Notes: generated by a model from the sequence alone, not told the origin. Positions 8,641 to 17,948 are shown, numbered from the stretch's first letter. The stretch: 64,000 bases of DNA from Candidatus Nitrotoga sp. 1052 (GCF_927312905.1 NZ_CAKMHQ010000016.1:1-64000), one strand, 5' to 3'. Program-made: numbers and translations.

Positions 8641-10107
8641 ATGAAGTTTAACATTCGAGCCATCCTGACTGCTGCGTTCCTCAACATCGGCATCTTTACA
8701 ACTACTGGCGCCAATGCTGCGCTGGTCAGCGCCCTCAGTGGCCAAGCGGTAAACGACACCGACCTTAACATCATCTGGTTGGCGAATGGCAATCTGGCCG
8801 CCACCGAAACCTTTGGAGTAAACGGCATCGCGTTGGACGGAACCATGTCCTGGCAGACTGCTCAGCTTTGGATAGCCGCCATGAACACCGCCAACTACTT
8901 GGGCTACAACGACTGGCGGCTGCCCATCACCACCGATACCTGCACTCCTGGCTGCAATTTTTCCTTCAGTGGTGCCGTCTGGGGCTATAACAATCCTAAT
9001 ACGAGCGAGATGTCCCACCTTTATCACACCGAACTGGGTAACAAGGGTTTTTACGACACTGCCGGGGTAGGGCCCCTGGCAGGATGGGGATTGGTCAATA
9101 CAGGCCCATTTAGCAACCTCCAGGCCGGGCTCTACTGGTCCGGAACGGAGTACGCGTCGGATACTGGTTTCGCGTGGGACTACGGCTTTGACTTCGGCTA
9201 CCAGGCTTTCTTTAACAAGAACAACCTTATGTTCGCGTTGGCTGTTCGCCCCGGACAAATCGATACCATCCCCACGGCTTTTAGTTTCACCGCCCAGACT
9301 GGGGCGGCTTTGAGCTCGGTGGCGACTTCTAACACCCTTACCGTTTCCGGCATCAATAGCGCCAGCGCCATCAGCATTGTGGGCGGTACCTATTCGATCA
9401 ACGGCGGGACCTATGTTTCAACCACCGGCACGGTGACCAACGGCGACACGGTAACGCTGCAACAGACTGCTTCCGGTAGCTACAGCACTACAACCACTGC
9501 CACCCTTACTATCGGCGGCGTGAGCGGAGCGTTCAACGTCACCACTTTGGCGGTACCGGTGGCCACTACCAGCTACAGCGCTCCCTCCGCCACTGGTAGC
9601 GGCAGCATTACCGCCAGCTTCACCGGCGGCGGAGCGGGTTGTGGCTACGTAATAAGCCAGTACCTTCCCCTCTCCGGTCATGCCGCCTCACCGCCCGCCG
9701 GAACGGCCCCGGCAGGCGTCAATTTCCCGCATGGGCTGTTCGATTTCACCACCAGCAACTGCGCGGCGAGTGCCACCCTGACTTTCACCATCACCTACCC
9801 GCAAGCCCTGCCACCGGGCACGGTATACTGGAAATACGGTCCCACTGCGGGGAACGTCTCGTTACACTGGTACCAGCTCCCGGCAGTGATTGCCGGCAAC
9901 ACAGCCGCCTTCAGTATTACTGACGGCGGGCTTGGCGACGACGATCTGACGGCAAACGGCACCATTGTTGATCAGGGCGGCCCCGGCGTGAGCGGCAGCG
10001 CAGTGTCCATCCCGACACTGTCCGAATGGGCGCTGCTAACACTGGCCGGGTTGATGGGGCTGTTCGGGATGGGAGCCATGTGGCGGCGCTCTGCGCGGAG
10101 GATGTAG
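8641..10107 (+). CDS. Secreted DUF1566/choice-of-anchor U protein with IPTL-CTERM tag
   Basis: A 488-residue exported protein. A signal peptide ending GANA is followed by a DUF1566-like domain (residues about 25-205) with WQTAQLWIAAMNTANYLGYNDWRLP and the YWSGTEYAS motif. A serine/threonine-rich Ig-like linker spans about 210-320. A choice-of-anchor U domain (about 320-460) contains TVYWKYGPT and FSITDGGLGDDDL. The C-terminus SIPTLSEWALLTLAGLMGLFG plus arginines is an IPTL-CTERM sorting signal, which implies processing by a dedicated exosortase (XrtA/XrtH type) not present here. The ATG is preceded by CTGGAGAAAACA. The binding target of DUF1566 is unknown; attachment or surface display is inferred. 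Confidence 0.85.
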   Translation: MKFNIRAILTAAFLNIGIFTTTGANAALVSALSGQAVNDTDLNIIWLANGNLAATETFGVNGIALDGTMSWQTAQLWIAAMNTANYLGYNDWRLPITTDTCTPGCNFSFSGAVWGYNNPNTSEMSHLYHTELGNKGFYDTAGVGPLAGWGLVNTGPFSNLQAGLYWSGTEYASDTGFAWDYGFDFGYQAFFNKNNLMFALAVRPGQIDTIPTAFSFTAQTGAALSSVATSNTLTVSGINSASAISIVGGTYSINGGTYVSTTGTVTNGDTVTLQQTASGSYSTTTTATLTIGGVSGAFNVTTLAVPVATTSYSAPSATGSGSITASFTGGGAGCGYVISQYLPLSGHAASPPAGTAPAGVNFPHGLFDFTTSNCAASATLTFTITYPQALPPGTVYWKYGPTAGNVSLHWYQLPAVIAGNTAAFSITDGGLGDDDLTANGTIVDQGGPGVSGSAVSIPTLSEWALLTLAGLMGLFGMGAMWRRSARRM

Positions 10108-10190
10108 ATAGTGTTGAGCAAGGCAAAGCGCGGCGATATATCGGGACGGCGTTTGGGGTAGAGGGATACTTTGATATCGACCAAACAGAA

Positions 10191-10331
10191 GGGCACCTCT
10201 AAAAATCCAAGTTTCGTCACAATACGGCGTTACTCGAAAAAAATTATCGCTTACATATCAAATATATGCCGCGCTCAAATTTTTTACTCGTGCCTTGTCT
10301 TGCTTAGAAACTTGAATTTTTAGAGGCGCCC
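10191..10331 (+). repeat. MITE copy B, complete, 141 bp
   Basis: The element starts GGGCACCTCTAAAAAT and ends ATTTTTAGAGGCGCCC, an imperfect terminal inverted repeat of about 16 bp. It is flanked on both sides by AGAA, a 4-bp target duplication. The length equals that of the copy at 27178-27318, to which it is similar throughout in inverted orientation. No coding capacity. Confidence 0.9.
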
Positions 10332-10424
10332 AGAAGGATAGTTGTGAGCATTGAATTATTCCATCAGTGACTGCTGGTAGTCGCAATCACCTGAATAGCC
10401 ATGCCGAATTGATTTTTTTGTTAT

Positions 10425-10808
10425 CTAACGCCGATCACTCATCTGGTGATCCAGTCGCACCGATTTTCCGTCCGGCATCACGCGCTCTACCTTTAGTATT
10501 CCGGTGCCCGAATTATTGCCATAGAACAGATAGATCTTTCCGGGCCACAAGATCACAGCATCGTTCATGTAGAGGAATAATTCCCCTTTCGTTCTTGCGG
10601 TAAATTCGGCGACGAGCGACTTTCGTTCGTCAGGTGTTGGATCGGAGTTTATAAGCTGCTCTGCCTTGGAAGAGTTAATCTTCTCGTGCGCCTCGCCGGT
10701 TACCTTCGCGGCATTCTGGTAGCTGTGGTGCTTGAATGGTGCGATGGGCTCCGGTACATATTCATCGTTGCCGGGCCTGCCGATCCTTGCGAGAAAAAAG
10801 CCGCGCAT
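10425..10808 (-). CDS. Conserved protein of unknown function, possibly 5' truncated
   Basis: A 127-codon frame. The N-terminal part reads NDEYVPEPIAPFKHHSYQNA and the C-terminal part LVAEFTARTKGELFLYMNDA, then FYGNNSGTG and VERVMPDG. This looks like the tail of a larger protein family whose name was not recognised. The 3' end is duplicated at 6982-7215. Its 5' end overlaps the oppositely oriented FRP-like gene by 123 bases, which is unusual and suggests that a recombination joined two unrelated sequences near 10775-10790. It could be a remnant and not an expressed gene. Confidence 0.45.
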   Translation of the reverse strand: MRGFFLARIGRPGNDEYVPEPIAPFKHHSYQNAAKVTGEAHEKINSSKAEQLINSDPTPDERKSLVAEFTARTKGELFLYMNDAVILWPGKIYLFYGNNSGTGILKVERVMPDGKSVRLDHQMSDRR

Positions 10809-11102
10809 GTCGCATTTGAAGCCGCGCTTTCGCGTGAGCGCGCGGCGATTCGGCGCGACATCGAGGCTATGTTGCGTGATCCCGATGATCAGGCCGAGAT
10901 ATGGGCGATCCGGGATTTCCTAAACGGGAAGGCCCGTGAACTGGATCAGAAGTATGATTTCCGGTATTCTGTTCTAATCGGTGTGTTCGCTCAGTTGATG
11001 GCAGAAGGTTGGCTTACTCTCGAAGACCTTGCAGGCATGGACTTGGCAAAGCGGGAGCTCATTCGTGAGCATAGCACTGCCTGGTGGCGAGCCGATGACT
11101 AA
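10686..11102 (+). CDS. Fluorescence recovery protein (FRP)-like protein
   Basis: From about residue 31 the protein follows the cyanobacterial fluorescence recovery protein. CEKKAAHVAFEAALSRER corresponds to the first helix. IWAIRDFLNGKARELDQKYD and YSVLIGVFAQLMAEGWLTLE correspond to FRP's WKLHDFLSAKRHEIDGKYD and SVIIFVFAQLLQEG. FRP binds orange carotenoid protein (OCP) and speeds its return to the inactive state; no OCP gene lies in this window. The ATG at 10686 adds 30 unrelated residues overlapping the opposite gene; GTG codons near 10725 are alternatives. The natural start may have been lost in the recombination that placed the two genes head to head, so expression is uncertain. Family assignment is from memory of the FRP sequence. 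Confidence 0.65.
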   Translation: MRLAGYLRGILVAVVLEWCDGLRYIFIVAGPADPCEKKAAHVAFEAALSRERAAIRRDIEAMLRDPDDQAEIWAIRDFLNGKARELDQKYDFRYSVLIGVFAQLMAEGWLTLEDLAGMDLAKRELIREHSTAWWRADD

Positions 11103-11204
11103 CCGGCGGTCAACCGGACGCTCCGGTACGGGGCTTCGCCTTGCGAGCAACCGTCGGCGCGCCGATTACCTTAGTTCGTTAAGCAACAGTTAAAATGAGG
11201 TGTC

Positions 11205-11774
11205 ATGTATCTTCACTCTGTTCTAAAAGGCCTGGTTGTAGGTTCGGCAGTGTCTATCTCGCTGCTGCTGTCACAGTTGAGCTATGGCCAAGAGCCTAGT
11301 TCCTTTAAATCATGGAACTATCCCGATCGTTATATTCGCCATCGATTATCTTTGGGTTACATCGATCCAATTGTCGCTAGAGATAAGCTGGGAAGGAAAG
11401 ATGCGACGTTTCAAATTGTTCCAGGACTGGCAGGCAGATGCCGTTCATTCGAATCTGTCAACTATCCAGGCCACTTTTTGAGACATCAGAACTATAGATT
11501 GAAGTTGGCAAAGCAGACCGATGACCAGCTTTTCAAAGAAGATGCCACATTCTGTGTTGTATTGGGGCTTGCCAATTCTGATGGCCGCTCATTTGAATCT
11601 GTCAATTTTCCCAAGCACTACATACGGCATTCTAACTTCGAACTTTGGCTAGCCAAGTCTGACGGAAGCAAATTGTTCAAGAAGGATGCAACATTCATCA
11701 TTTCGCGGCCTCTGACGGTATATCCTCCTTCTCAAAAAATTGACGAAGGTACCAACCTTATTCCTGCTGATTAA
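11205..11774 (+). CDS. Secreted AbfB-domain (CBM42-like) protein
   Basis: A 189-residue protein with a signal peptide ending LSYGQ, followed by three beta-trefoil repeats. Each repeat has the arabinose-binding AbfB pattern: SFKSWNYPDRYIRH, SFESVNYPGHFLRH and SFESVNFPKHYIRH, each followed about 25 residues later by KDATF or EDATF. In fungal arabinofuranosidases this module (CBM42) binds arabinose side chains. Here it is the whole protein, with no catalytic domain, so it may be a free-standing exported lectin. The gene stands alone, with GAGGTGTC before the ATG. Confidence 0.85.
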   Translation: MYLHSVLKGLVVGSAVSISLLLSQLSYGQEPSSFKSWNYPDRYIRHRLSLGYIDPIVARDKLGRKDATFQIVPGLAGRCRSFESVNYPGHFLRHQNYRLKLAKQTDDQLFKEDATFCVVLGLANSDGRSFESVNFPKHYIRHSNFELWLAKSDGSKLFKKDATFIISRPLTVYPPSQKIDEGTNLIPAD

Positions 11775-11938
11775 GGGAAAGCTGGTCTTCAGCGCAGGAG
11801 TTTGCATACACCGTGAAAGGTAGGCATGCAACCTTGCAAGTAATAAGTAATTACATAAATAGCTGATCACTGTGAATGATTCTGTAGAAAGAATATGCGC
11901 AGGGGCAGAATAGCTTCGAGTGTGATACCTTTCTTTTT

Positions 11939-13780
11939 ATGACTGCTCCTACCGCCCAACAGATTCTCCACGATGTTTTCGGCTATTCGTCCTTTCGTGG
12001 TGAACAGCAATCTATAGTTGAATATGTTGTTGCTGGTGGTGATGCGCTGGTATTGATGCCAACCGGCGGCGGCAAGTCGTTGTGCTACCAGCTGCCGGCA
12101 TTGATGCGGCGTGGGGTGGGCATCGTGGTGTCACCGTTGATTGCGTTGATGCAGGATCAGGTGGACGCACTTAACCAGCTTGGTGTGCGCGCCGCTTTTC
12201 TTAACTCCAGCCTGGATGCGAATACGGCGCGTACCGTGTCGAGCCGTTTGTTGCGGGGTGATTTAGATCTCTTGTATGTGGCTCCAGAGCGGTTGCTGAT
12301 GTCTGGATTTTTGTCCATGCTGGAACAGGTGCAAGCCGAGCATGGCATGGCGTTGTTTGCTATAGACGAGGCGCATTGCGTATCGCAATGGGGCCATGAT
12401 TTCCGTCCTGAGTATCGCGGTCTGACGGTATTGCATGAACGCTTTCCGGACGTGCCACGCATCGCGCTGACGGCCACGGCGGATGCGCCAACGCGAGGCG
12501 AGATTGTCGAGCGGCTGGCGCTGGAGCATGCGCGCCAATTTGTTTCCAGCTTCGACCGTCCCAACATCCGCTACCGGATAACGTTGAAAGCCAATGCCCG
12601 GCAGCAATTGCTGACCTTTCTGGAAACGGAGCATGCTAATGATGCTGGCATCGTATATTGCCTGTCGCGCAAAAAAGTGGAGGAAACTGCCAACTGGCTT
12701 CAGGAGCGCGGCTGGAATGCATTGCCCTACCATGCCGGGCTGGATGCGGCCGTGCGTAGCGAAAATCAACGTTCTTTCCTGCGCAAGGAGGGCGTCATCA
12801 TAGTCGCCACTGTCGCTTTCGGCATGGGCATCGACAAGCCCAACGTGCGCTTTGTCGCTCACCTTGATCTGCCCAAGAGCATGGAAGGCTATTATCAGGA
12901 AACTGGCCGCGCCGGACGCGACGGCTTGCCCGCAGATGCATGGATGACTTACGGTTTGGGCGATGTGGTTTCCATGCGTCAGATGCTGGCATCCGGCGAT
13001 GCGCCCGAGGAGCGTAAACGGTTAGAGCTGCATAAACTTGACGCTCTACTGGGATTTTGCGAATCCACTGCCTGTCGCCACCAAATTATTTTGCGTTATT
13101 TTGGAGAGGAACATCCTGGCAACTGTGCTCAGTGCGACAATTGCCTGGAGCCGATGGATACTTGGGACGCGACCCAAGCGGCACGAATGGCATTGTCGTG
13201 TGTTTACCGCACCGGGCAGCGCTTCGGCGTTGGCTATTTGATCGACGTGCTACTGGGCAAGGCCACTGCACAGGTCGAAAAATTTCGCCACCAGCAGCTT
13301 AGTACCTTTGGGATCGGCCAGTCGCTCGCGCAGACTCAATGGAGCAGTGTCTATCGCCAGTTGGTTGCTGCTGGTTTGCTCAATGTGGACATGGAAGCTT
13401 ACGGCGGATTGCGTCTTACTGAACAAGCACGCCCGGTGCTACGCGGTGAATCCGAAGTGTGGCTGCGGCGCGACGCTGAACCGGCTAAAAACAAAATCAG
13501 CAAGGTTGAACGCGGCGCAAGAATGCGCGAAGCATTTGCCGGTGCAAATGAAGACCCGCTGTGGCTGGCGCTTAAAGCCAAGCGCATGGAGCTCGCCCGT
13601 GAACAAGGTGTACCCCCTTATGTAATTTTTCACGACAGCACTTTGCTGGAAATTCTCAAACATCGTCCTGATAATCTCACCGATTTAGGAAAAATTAGCG
13701 GGGTCGGCTTAGCCAAGTTAGCCCGTTATGGAAATGATTTTCTGAAAGTGATTGAGGATGAAGGAAATGGCGTTAAGTAG
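11939..13780 (+). CDS. recQ: ATP-dependent DNA helicase RecQ
   Basis: A 613-residue 3'-5' DNA helicase of recombination and fork repair. The Walker A motif [14 protein letters not shown] is at residues about 39-52, the DEAH box with the RecQ-specific aromatic-rich loop ([18 protein letters not shown]) is near 142, and helicase motif VI is [10 protein letters not shown]. Zinc-binding cysteines (CRHQ, CAQCDNC) follow, then the winged-helix RQC domain, and an HRDC domain after about residue 530 ([27 protein letters not shown]). The length and domain set are standard. Transcribed alone, with no close neighbour on the same strand. Confidence 0.97.
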   Translation: MTAPTAQQILHDVFGYSSFRGEQQSIVEYVVAGGDALVLMPTGGGKSLCYQLPALMRRGVGIVVSPLIALMQDQVDALNQLGVRAAFLNSSLDANTARTVSSRLLRGDLDLLYVAPERLLMSGFLSMLEQVQAEHGMALFAIDEAHCVSQWGHDFRPEYRGLTVLHERFPDVPRIALTATADAPTRGEIVERLALEHARQFVSSFDRPNIRYRITLKANARQQLLTFLETEHANDAGIVYCLSRKKVEETANWLQERGWNALPYHAGLDAAVRSENQRSFLRKEGVIIVATVAFGMGIDKPNVRFVAHLDLPKSMEGYYQETGRAGRDGLPADAWMTYGLGDVVSMRQMLASGDAPEERKRLELHKLDALLGFCESTACRHQIILRYFGEEHPGNCAQCDNCLEPMDTWDATQAARMALSCVYRTGQRFGVGYLIDVLLGKATAQVEKFRHQQLSTFGIGQSLAQTQWSSVYRQLVAAGLLNVDMEAYGGLRLTEQARPVLRGESEVWLRRDAEPAKNKISKVERGARMREAFAGANEDPLWLALKAKRMELAREQGVPPYVIFHDSTLLEILKHRPDNLTDLGKISGVGLAKLARYGNDFLKVIEDEGNGVK

Positions 13781-13973
13781 GTCATACAAAAGATCAGCGG
13801 AAATATCTGTGGGTTATTTCAGAGCCCCGTTAGTTGCTCCAACAATACCGATGCCATGGTGCGGATACTGTGTTTATTACGAGGGGTGGCTTTCGACCTG
13901 AAGGAGACGTTTGAGGCTCAAAGTAATTGGCTAATTGGAATTTGTTGCAACCTAATATAGAAAGGATCGGTAT

Positions 13974-15251
13974 ATGCCCAAAGCGCTTCAGCAATCTGAT
14001 CTCCGTCATGTCATCTATGCGTTGTCCGATGCGCTCGATCTGGTAGGGGTCAACGATGTCGCCCACGGCAAGCGGGTTGGCATCATGGCCGCAGAGTGCG
14101 GCAGGGCTCAGGGTCTGGCGGAAGCGGAGACGACCTTTCTGTTCGACCTGGGTATGCTGCACGACATTGGCGTGTCCTCGACGCAGACGCATCATCATCT
14201 GGTCGCCCAGTTCGATTGGGAGGGTTCGCAGGTGCATACCAAGATTGGTTATGGCCTTTTGAGTGGGTTCGCACCACTGTCGCACATGGCTATTCCTGTA
14301 CGCTACCATCACACACGATGGGACAAACTGGCTACGCTCCCTCCATCCGAACTTACCGCACAACAAGCGCAACAGGCAAACCTCATCTTCATGGTCGATC
14401 GCGTGGACGCGCTGGCTGTGCCGCACTACGGTAGCGGTGTCTTGTTCGATCATCTCGATGAGATTCGCGATAAAATTAAACGCAGCGCCGGCAGCTATTT
14501 TGCTCCCAAGCTTGTGGACTCTTTTCTGGCGGCATCCGAGGCGGAGGCATTCTGGCTGCAGCTGGAGCCGCGCTCGATCCAGAATTACTTGCGCGACCTG
14601 TTGTCGCGCGGTGAGAGCTACCAGCCGTTATTTGCAGAGCTCAAACAGCTGGCAGTGATTTTTTCGCACATTGTCGATGCCAAGAGCCCGTTTACCGCAC
14701 AACATTCGCTGGGTGTGGCACGCTTGGCGCGTTTTCTTGCAGAACGTGCGGGGGTAAGCGAGGAAAATTGTGACAAACTCGAGCTCGCAGGCTTGTTGCA
14801 CGATCTCGGCAAGCTGCGCGTACCGGATGAGATACTGGATAAACCCGGGCCACTGGATTCGCACGAGCGGCGGATAATCAATACCCATAGTTTTGAGACC
14901 TACCAGATACTGCGCAACATTGGGGGGTTCGAAGAAGTTGCGCTGTGGGCCGCGTACCACCACGAGGAGCCAGACGGCATGGGGTACCCGTTCCACATCC
15001 ACGAGAAAGGCCTGTCCATTGAGGCGCGCATCCTGCGCGTCGCGGATATCTTTCAGGCCATGGCCCAGGATCGTCCCTATCGTGCGGGATTGGCAGAGCA
15101 CGAAGTGCTCGGATTTCTGAACGAACTTGCGAACCAAGGAAGAGTGGATGCGGGCATCGTCAAATTGGTAGGTGAGAATATGGCCCAAGCGATGGCGGTG
15201 GCGATCCCTGATCCAGCCGATTTGCTGATCCAGGTCGCCGGGATCACCTGA
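13974..15251 (+). CDS. HD-GYP domain protein, probable c-di-GMP phosphodiesterase
   Basis: A 425-residue protein with two HD-type halves. The N-terminal half has a degenerate HD motif (MLHDIGVSSTQTH) and helical structure. The C-terminal half carries the full HD-GYP signature: HSLGVARLA, LLHDLGKLRVPDEIL, NTHSFETYQIL and HHEEPDGMGYP. All metal-binding and GYP residues are present, so hydrolysis of cyclic di-GMP is expected. No sensor or receiver domain is attached; the N-terminal HD half may play a regulatory part. The start ATG follows GAAAGGATCGGTAT. No operon partner. Confidence 0.88.
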   Translation: MPKALQQSDLRHVIYALSDALDLVGVNDVAHGKRVGIMAAECGRAQGLAEAETTFLFDLGMLHDIGVSSTQTHHHLVAQFDWEGSQVHTKIGYGLLSGFAPLSHMAIPVRYHHTRWDKLATLPPSELTAQQAQQANLIFMVDRVDALAVPHYGSGVLFDHLDEIRDKIKRSAGSYFAPKLVDSFLAASEAEAFWLQLEPRSIQNYLRDLLSRGESYQPLFAELKQLAVIFSHIVDAKSPFTAQHSLGVARLARFLAERAGVSEENCDKLELAGLLHDLGKLRVPDEILDKPGPLDSHERRIINTHSFETYQILRNIGGFEEVALWAAYHHEEPDGMGYPFHIHEKGLSIEARILRVADIFQAMAQDRPYRAGLAEHEVLGFLNELANQGRVDAGIVKLVGENMAQAMAVAIPDPADLLIQVAGIT

Positions 15252-15491
15252 GCTCGTATGCATTAAACAAATAAGTGCAGTAGGAAATCATTTTGGCCTC
15301 TAAAATACATTCACCCCTGATTCATTAATAGTGGTTAATTTGCTGGGGAAGGCAGTTAAAATCCTGAAATTGCCAGGGATACATCGAGAATAGTTTGTCG
15401 ATATATTCTTGATCTACCTTCAATACTAAGTTCAGGTAATATTAAGATTGCTAAACAATGAAAGCCATTTACCTGGTTTCTAGAATTACAT

Positions 15492-16559
15492 ATGAATTCT
15501 TCAGAATTTCAGAAAAAAGTATTTCTACTCCTGTTAACCGTAGTCTCCATTGCATTCGGCTGGATCGTATGGCCCTTTTTCGGTGCAGTTTTTTGGGGTA
15601 CCGTCCTTGCCATATTGTTCGCGCCGCTCTATCGCCGTTTGCTCGTTGTAACGCGCGGCAGGCGGAATCTGGCTGCGCTCGCCACTCTGGTGCTTTGTCT
15701 GGTTATCGTAATTCTTCCGCTGACGTTTATTACCGCTTCACTAGTGCAGGAGGGAATCAGTCTTTATCAAAAGCTTCAGTCGGGAGAGCTGCATTTCGGC
15801 ACGTATTTTCAGCAGATCATTAATGCTTTGCCGCGATGGATGGTCGATCTACTGGATCGTTTCGGATTCGGAAACATTTCCGCGTTGCAGGAAAAATTAT
15901 CTGTCGGCGTGATGGAAGGCAGTAAATATATTGCAACTCAGGCTTTCACTATTGGTCAAAGTACTTTTGAGTTCATCATCAGTTTTGGCATCATGCTGTA
16001 TTTGCTGTTCTTCCTGCTACGTGAAGGTTCCGGTTTGTCCGGGCGGATCAGGCAAGCAATCCCATTAAGTATGGAGCATAAACGGTATTTGTTCAGCAAG
16101 TTCATCACGGTCCTTCGTGCGACGGTAAAAGGCAACATCGCTGTGGCCGCGATGCAAGGTGCGTTAGGTGGTGTAATCTTCTGGATTCTTGATATTCAGG
16201 GACCGTTATTATGGGGCGTTCTGATGGCATTTCTTTCGCTTTTGCCTGCAATTGGTGCAGCATTAATTTGGGTGCCGGTCGCAATTTATTTTCTCGTCAC
16301 AGGTGAAACTTGGAGCGGTGTAATCCTGATCGCATTTGGCGTGCTTGTGATCGGACTGATTGATAACATTCTTCGGCCTATACTCGTCGGTAAGGACACA
16401 CAAATGCCAGACTACGTAGTACTTATTTCAACGCTTGGCGGCATGGCTCTTTTTGGCCTGAATGGTTTCATCATCGGTCCGGTGATTGCAGCAACCTTCA
16501 TTGCTACATGGGATCTCTTTTCTTTGTCGAAAGAAGAAGATAAAGAGTCAATATCTTAA
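15492..16559 (+). CDS. AI-2E family transporter (PerM/YdiK type)
   Basis: A 355-residue inner-membrane protein with about eight hydrophobic segments. The family's conserved parts are visible: an N-terminal pair of helices (FGWIVWPFFGAVFWGTVLAI), the central amphipathic region, LLFFLLREG, and GVLMAFLSLLPAIGAALIWVP followed by DNILRPILVGKDTQMPDYVV. Members export various small molecules or act as Na+/H+ antiporters; the substrate cannot be told from sequence. Encoded alone. The leader contains no obvious regulatory element. Confidence 0.9.
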   Translation: MNSSEFQKKVFLLLLTVVSIAFGWIVWPFFGAVFWGTVLAILFAPLYRRLLVVTRGRRNLAALATLVLCLVIVILPLTFITASLVQEGISLYQKLQSGELHFGTYFQQIINALPRWMVDLLDRFGFGNISALQEKLSVGVMEGSKYIATQAFTIGQSTFEFIISFGIMLYLLFFLLREGSGLSGRIRQAIPLSMEHKRYLFSKFITVLRATVKGNIAVAAMQGALGGVIFWILDIQGPLLWGVLMAFLSLLPAIGAALIWVPVAIYFLVTGETWSGVILIAFGVLVIGLIDNILRPILVGKDTQMPDYVVLISTLGGMALFGLNGFIIGPVIAATFIATWDLFSLSKEEDKESIS

Positions 16560-16643
16560 ATGTATTTTTTCAAAATTGATGCCGAATTAGCGGGCGATCA
16601 AAATAAAATTTCTCTTTGAGAGGCAGTAAATGGAGGGGTTGTT

Positions 16644-17543
16644 ATGAAATGGGCAGTGATTTCGATTTATTTGATATCAATTTTTACCGTGCATTTTCGG
16701 GGTAAGGTCCGTCTTCCTTTGTTTCGTCAGTTATTCGATCACTCATCCATCGTGGCTCCGATGAACCTGTTTATGTACCTGTTTTCGGGGGTTCCTTACA
16801 CTGCCTTTTTTTCTGTCAGCAACTTCCGTGGCCTGAAATTGCTGGAAGAGAATTGGGAAATAATCAGAGATGAAGCTCTTAATCTGCAAGCGTTGGAAAA
16901 GATCAAAGCTGCGCAAAAAAATGATGATGCAGGTTTTAATTCGTTTTTTAAAAATGGATGGAAACGCTTTTATTTAAAATGGTATGACGCCAGCCATCCG
17001 TCAGCTGAATACTATTGCCCAAAAACAGTTGCATTGTTGCGCGCTATTCCGTGCGTGAAAGCCGCCATGTTTGCGGAATTGGCGCCAGGCGGAAAACTCA
17101 ATGAGCATCGCGATCCTTTCGCGGGATCACTGCGCTATCACCTTGGTTTGGTGACGCCCAATGATGATCGCTGCTTTATAGAAGTCGATGGTCAGCGCTA
17201 TAGTTGGCGAGATGGGCAGGCCGTTGTCTTTGATGAAACCTTTATTCATTGGGCGCAAAATGGATGCGACACCAATCGTATTATCTTGTTTTGCGACATT
17301 GAGCGTCCGATGCGCTACCGCTGGGCACAAGTGATTAACAAATGGTTAGGCAGAACAATCATGACCGCAGCAAGCTCGCCCAATGAAACCGGGGATCAAA
17401 CCGGCGGCATTAACAAAATGTTCCGTTTTATTTGGTTGGCAGGCCAGTACCGTCGAAAACTGAAAGCATGGAATCGATCTCTATATTACGTGATCAAAGG
17501 AGGATTAATTCTGGCAGTGGTAGTTTTGATTATTTGGATATGA
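16644..17543 (+). CDS. lpxO: Aspartyl/asparaginyl beta-hydroxylase, LpxO-like
   Basis: A 299-residue Fe(II)/2-oxoglutarate dioxygenase. An N-terminal hydrophobic segment and a C-terminal one (GGLILAVVVLIIWI) anchor it to the membrane. The catalytic core has LNEHRDPFAGSLRYHLGL (HxD iron ligands), CFIEVDGQRYSW, FDETFIHWAQN (distal histidine) and NRIILFCDIERP, which binds 2-oxoglutarate. This matches LpxO, which 2-hydroxylates a lipid A acyl chain. The substrate is inferred from family resemblance; peptide hydroxylases share the core. A GGAGGGG ribosome site precedes the ATG. The stop codon overlaps a 27-codon frame (ATGA). Confidence 0.85.
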   Translation: MKWAVISIYLISIFTVHFRGKVRLPLFRQLFDHSSIVAPMNLFMYLFSGVPYTAFFSVSNFRGLKLLEENWEIIRDEALNLQALEKIKAAQKNDDAGFNSFFKNGWKRFYLKWYDASHPSAEYYCPKTVALLRAIPCVKAAMFAELAPGGKLNEHRDPFAGSLRYHLGLVTPNDDRCFIEVDGQRYSWRDGQAVVFDETFIHWAQNGCDTNRIILFCDIERPMRYRWAQVINKWLGRTIMTAASSPNETGDQTGGINKMFRFIWLAGQYRRKLKAWNRSLYYVIKGGLILAVVVLIIWI

Positions 17544-17623
17544 TTAGCACGGCAATTCCAAGCTCCAAGTGCAAAAAGCGCAGCATGATGCTGCGTGAAG
17601 TCGAAAGTATCTGGCGTGAATAA
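17540..17623 (+). CDS. Possible 27-residue peptide overlapping lpxO
   Basis: The ATG overlaps the lpxO stop codon (ATGA), the usual form of translational coupling. The peptide is basic (SKCKKRSMM) and ends LREVESIWRE. No family is recognised, and short frames in this position can arise by chance. Confidence 0.25.
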   Translation: MISTAIPSSKCKKRSMMLREVESIWRE

Positions 17624-17948
17624 CTGCGCGGGGTGCCTGAAACCGAGTGACTTTCATGGATGGCGTTCAGTTTTCACGCAACCGAACTCAGCTGCCTTTT
17701 AAAAAAAGGCCGCGCCAGTCCTGCATTTCAGCGTAGTGCGCTCAATCAAAGTTTCGACCGCTGTGTCCTTGATGAGATCGCTTTACCAATGCCCCGAAAT
17801 CAGCCGTTCCTCAATCTCAGATATTCGGTTCGGGGAGACTCATATTTGTCTTTATCTTTTCGTTACTTAACATACTCCTACTCCCAAAATTTTGTGCCTT
17901 GGGGTAAGCTTACAAACCTAATCAATAATTCGATACAAAACAGACAAT
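17624..17948. other. Intergenic leader of ettA
   Basis: Apart from an unlikely short frame in the ettA reading direction, no gene or strong terminator is visible. The ettA promoter must lie here, but no clear pair of -35 and -10 boxes stands out. Confidence 0.3.
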
